Below, in pieces: positions 62,538-64,000 of a stretch of 64,000 bases of DNA. The position numbers and the translations under genes were made by a program. The stretch spans positions 4,278,001 through 4,342,000 of the forward strand of contig NZ_CP045809.1 in the NCBI RefSeq assembly GCF_025273675.1. The letters run 5' to 3'. Origin of the DNA: Gordonia pseudamarae (GTDB lineage: Bacteria > Actinomycetota > Actinomycetes > Mycobacteriales > Mycobacteriaceae). The notes under the pieces were generated by a model. It did no database searches. It saw nothing but the letters and a program-made list of their open reading frames with translations, and had not been told where the DNA came from. Positions within the stretch are counted from its first letter, which is position 1. Every line of letters begins with the position of its first letter.

Positions 62538-64000
62538 GTACCCGCTCCTCTTCGGTCGGTGTGAGGCCAACCTGCCGTCTATCCCAGTGCTCGCGGTATA
62601 GCCCACCCGCGGCAATGAGTTCGTCGTGTGTGCCCGACTCGACCACCCGCCCGTCGGCTCCGAGCACGATGATCAGGTCAGCGTCTCGCACGGTGTGCAG
62701 GCGGTGTGCCACCACGACGACAGTGTGCGCATCGCGAAGGGCGAACAGCGCGTCGATGATCGCCGCCTCGGTGGCCGCATCCACGGAGGCGGTCGGCTCA
62801 TCCAATAGCACCACCGGACTGTCTTTGAGTAGCGCCCGCGCGAGTGCAACGCGCTGGCGTTGTCCACCGGACAACGACGTGCCGCCCTCACCTACATTGG
62901 TGGCCATCGCGCCGGGCAGGTCCCCGATCATCGACTCGACCGCAGATGCGGCGATCGCCCGGGACAACTCTTCCGTCGTCGCGTTCGGCCGAGCGATTCG
63001 GATGTTCTCCTCGATGGTGGCGTCGAATAAAAACGTATCCTGAAAGAGTGGGGTTACGAGGCTATTCACCGTTGCCGTACCGATTTCCGGCAACGGCACA
63101 CCGCCGATGAGGATCTGCCCCTCGTCCGGATCGGCGAACCGGCATAGCAACCGGATGAGCGTGGTTTTTCCCGATCCCGACGGTCCGACAATCGCCACCA
63201 GGGAATTCTCGGGAATCGTGAAGCCGACGTCGTTGATCACGTATTCGCCACCGTAGCCGGCCGAAACGTCACGGAATTCGATGTCGTATCGCCGTGGCAC
63301 CACGGGCTGTAGCGGTTCGCTCAACCCCGGAGTATCCAGCAGTTCCTTGAGGTCGGTCAGAGTATTGCGGCCTTGACTGAATCCTCCGGACAGGACACCT
63401 GCCGCGATGATCGGGTCGGTGAATCGGGTCACCACGATCAGTAGTGCGATGAGTGTCACGGGATCTAGGTGGTCGGTGATCGCCAGCACCACCGCCAGCA
63501 CCACCGCGGCGGTGAACACCGCTTGCACCAGACTGCCCAACCGCGCGACAGCGCGGCCCTGGGTCTTGGTGGCTCGGCCGAACGCTTCGTACTGCCCGAC
63601 CAGCGCTTCTTCGACCAGTCCGACACCGCGGGAGTTCTCGTCGGCGGCGCGCAACACCACCTGACATCGGGTGAACTCGATCATCCTGGATGTCGCCAGC
63701 GCCGCAGCGGCGGTATGCTCCCGGTCGGAATGTCCTGTCGCCCTGCCTATGCCACGATAGGCTACGAAGATGAGGGGTGCCGCGATCAACAACGTCAGTC
63801 CGACGCGCCAATCGATAACGGCTACCCCGATCGCGATGGTCGCCGGTGTCAACACCCCTGAGATCACCGGCCTGATGACCGCATGCGGCACAGCCGCGGC
63901 GAACCCGATTCCCGACGACGCCATCTCGGAGAACCGGCCTGCCGTAGCATCCCGGAAGTATCCGAGCGGCAGCGACAAGATCCGCTGTCCCAGAGTCGTC
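62530..64000 (-). CDS. ABC transporter, fused permease-ATPase (N-terminus cut by window edge)
   Basis: About 490 residues are visible, the rest lying beyond the right edge. The transmembrane domain spans about 1-215 of the visible part (ATIAIGVAVIDWRVGLTLLI, AVFTAAVVLAVVLAI and PVTLIALLIVVTRF). Then the ATPase: Walker A IVGPSGSGKTTLIRLL, signature LSGGQRQRV, Walker B VVLLDEPTASVD and H-loop VVVAHRL. Type IV exporter, lipid/siderophore/drug-like; homodimer or half of a pair. Its end overlaps the thioesterase start. Confidence 0.92.
   Translation of the reverse strand, partial: TTLGQRILSLPLGYFRDATAGRFSEMASSGIGFAAAVPHAVIRPVISGVLTPATIAIGVAVIDWRVGLTLLIAAPLIFVAYRGIGRATGHSDREHTAAAALATSRMIEFTRCQVVLRAADENSRGVGLVEEALVGQYEAFGRATKTQGRAVARLGSLVQAVFTAAVVLAVVLAITDHLDPVTLIALLIVVTRFTDPIIAAGVLSGGFSQGRNTLTDLKELLDTPGLSEPLQPVVPRRYDIEFRDVSAGYGGEYVINDVGFTIPENSLVAIVGPSGSGKTTLIRLLCRFADPDEGQILIGGVPLPEIGTATVNSLVTPLFQDTFLFDATIEENIRIARPNATTEELSRAIAASAVESMIGDLPGAMATNVGEGGTSLSGGQRQRVALARALLKDSPVVLLDEPTASVDAATEAAIIDALFALRDAHTVVVVAHRLHTVRDADLIIVLGADGRVVESGTHDELIAAGGLYREHWDRRQVGLTPTEEERVHG

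Overview
The window is high-GC actinobacterial DNA, and gene content and order point to the order Mycobacteriales, most likely Gordonia or a close relative. Evidence for this is mycothiol synthesis (mshA), senX3-regX3, carD, lpqE, mhuD, the 33-residue ribosomal protein bS22, and a rex-hemA-hemC-hemD group of the kind found in actinomycetes that keep Rex. Many genes use GTG or TTG starts, and neighbours often overlap by 4 nt (ATGA, GTGA or TTGA).

Layout. (1) About 1-20700: a block that, from memory, follows the M. tuberculosis order hemD-hemC-hemA ... serB1-like HAD ... acyltransferase, epimerase, bS22, HTH, proC, thioesterase, isomerase, membrane protein, ppx, DUF3109, regX3-senX3, gpmA. (2) About 20713-26240: accessory DNA inserted between gpmA and the ybjN-mshA pair. 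It holds a collapsed ABC transporter, an FBP-domain gene, an intact VapBC module, an acyl-CoA ligase, a DUF433 antitoxin with a destroyed toxin, and a lower-GC pair of unknown genes. (3) 26242-30984: ybjN, mshA and a zinc importer operon (znuA-znuC-znuB) with a possible Zur site. (4) 31064-38791: two paralogous carboxylesterases around a DUF2599 lipoprotein and a hydrolase, an orphan pxpA, and an ABC transporter with a secreted protein behind an IdeR/DtxR-like box. (5) 38852-54119: a second conserved block rlmB-cysS-ispF-ispD-carD / lpqE-radA ... disA ... carbonic anhydrase / mutY ... hydrolase / mhuD. (6) 54216-64000: an ABC-F ATPase and an aldehyde dehydrogenase that diverge around a perfect KstR-type operator, a secreted CocE-like hydrolase, a truncated second copy of the dehydrogenase 3' end (408 nt, one base deleted), and a leftward P450, thioesterase and ABC-exporter operon that runs off the right edge.

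Themes. The conserved blocks cover tetrapyrrole, isoprenoid, mycothiol and c-di-AMP metabolism, DNA repair and phosphate signalling. Between them lie several decayed genes: an IS630 transposase tail, an ABC transporter, a DUF5615 toxin, a FitA-type antitoxin, a DUF1801 fragment and an aldehyde dehydrogenase tail. I saw no tRNA, rRNA or CRISPR array. Strong GC-rich hairpins without long T tracts separate many convergent genes. The most interesting leads are the iron-box secreted-protein/ABC unit, the KstR-controlled divergent pair with its partial duplication, the P450 operon at the edge, and the low-GC gene pair at 25470-26130.
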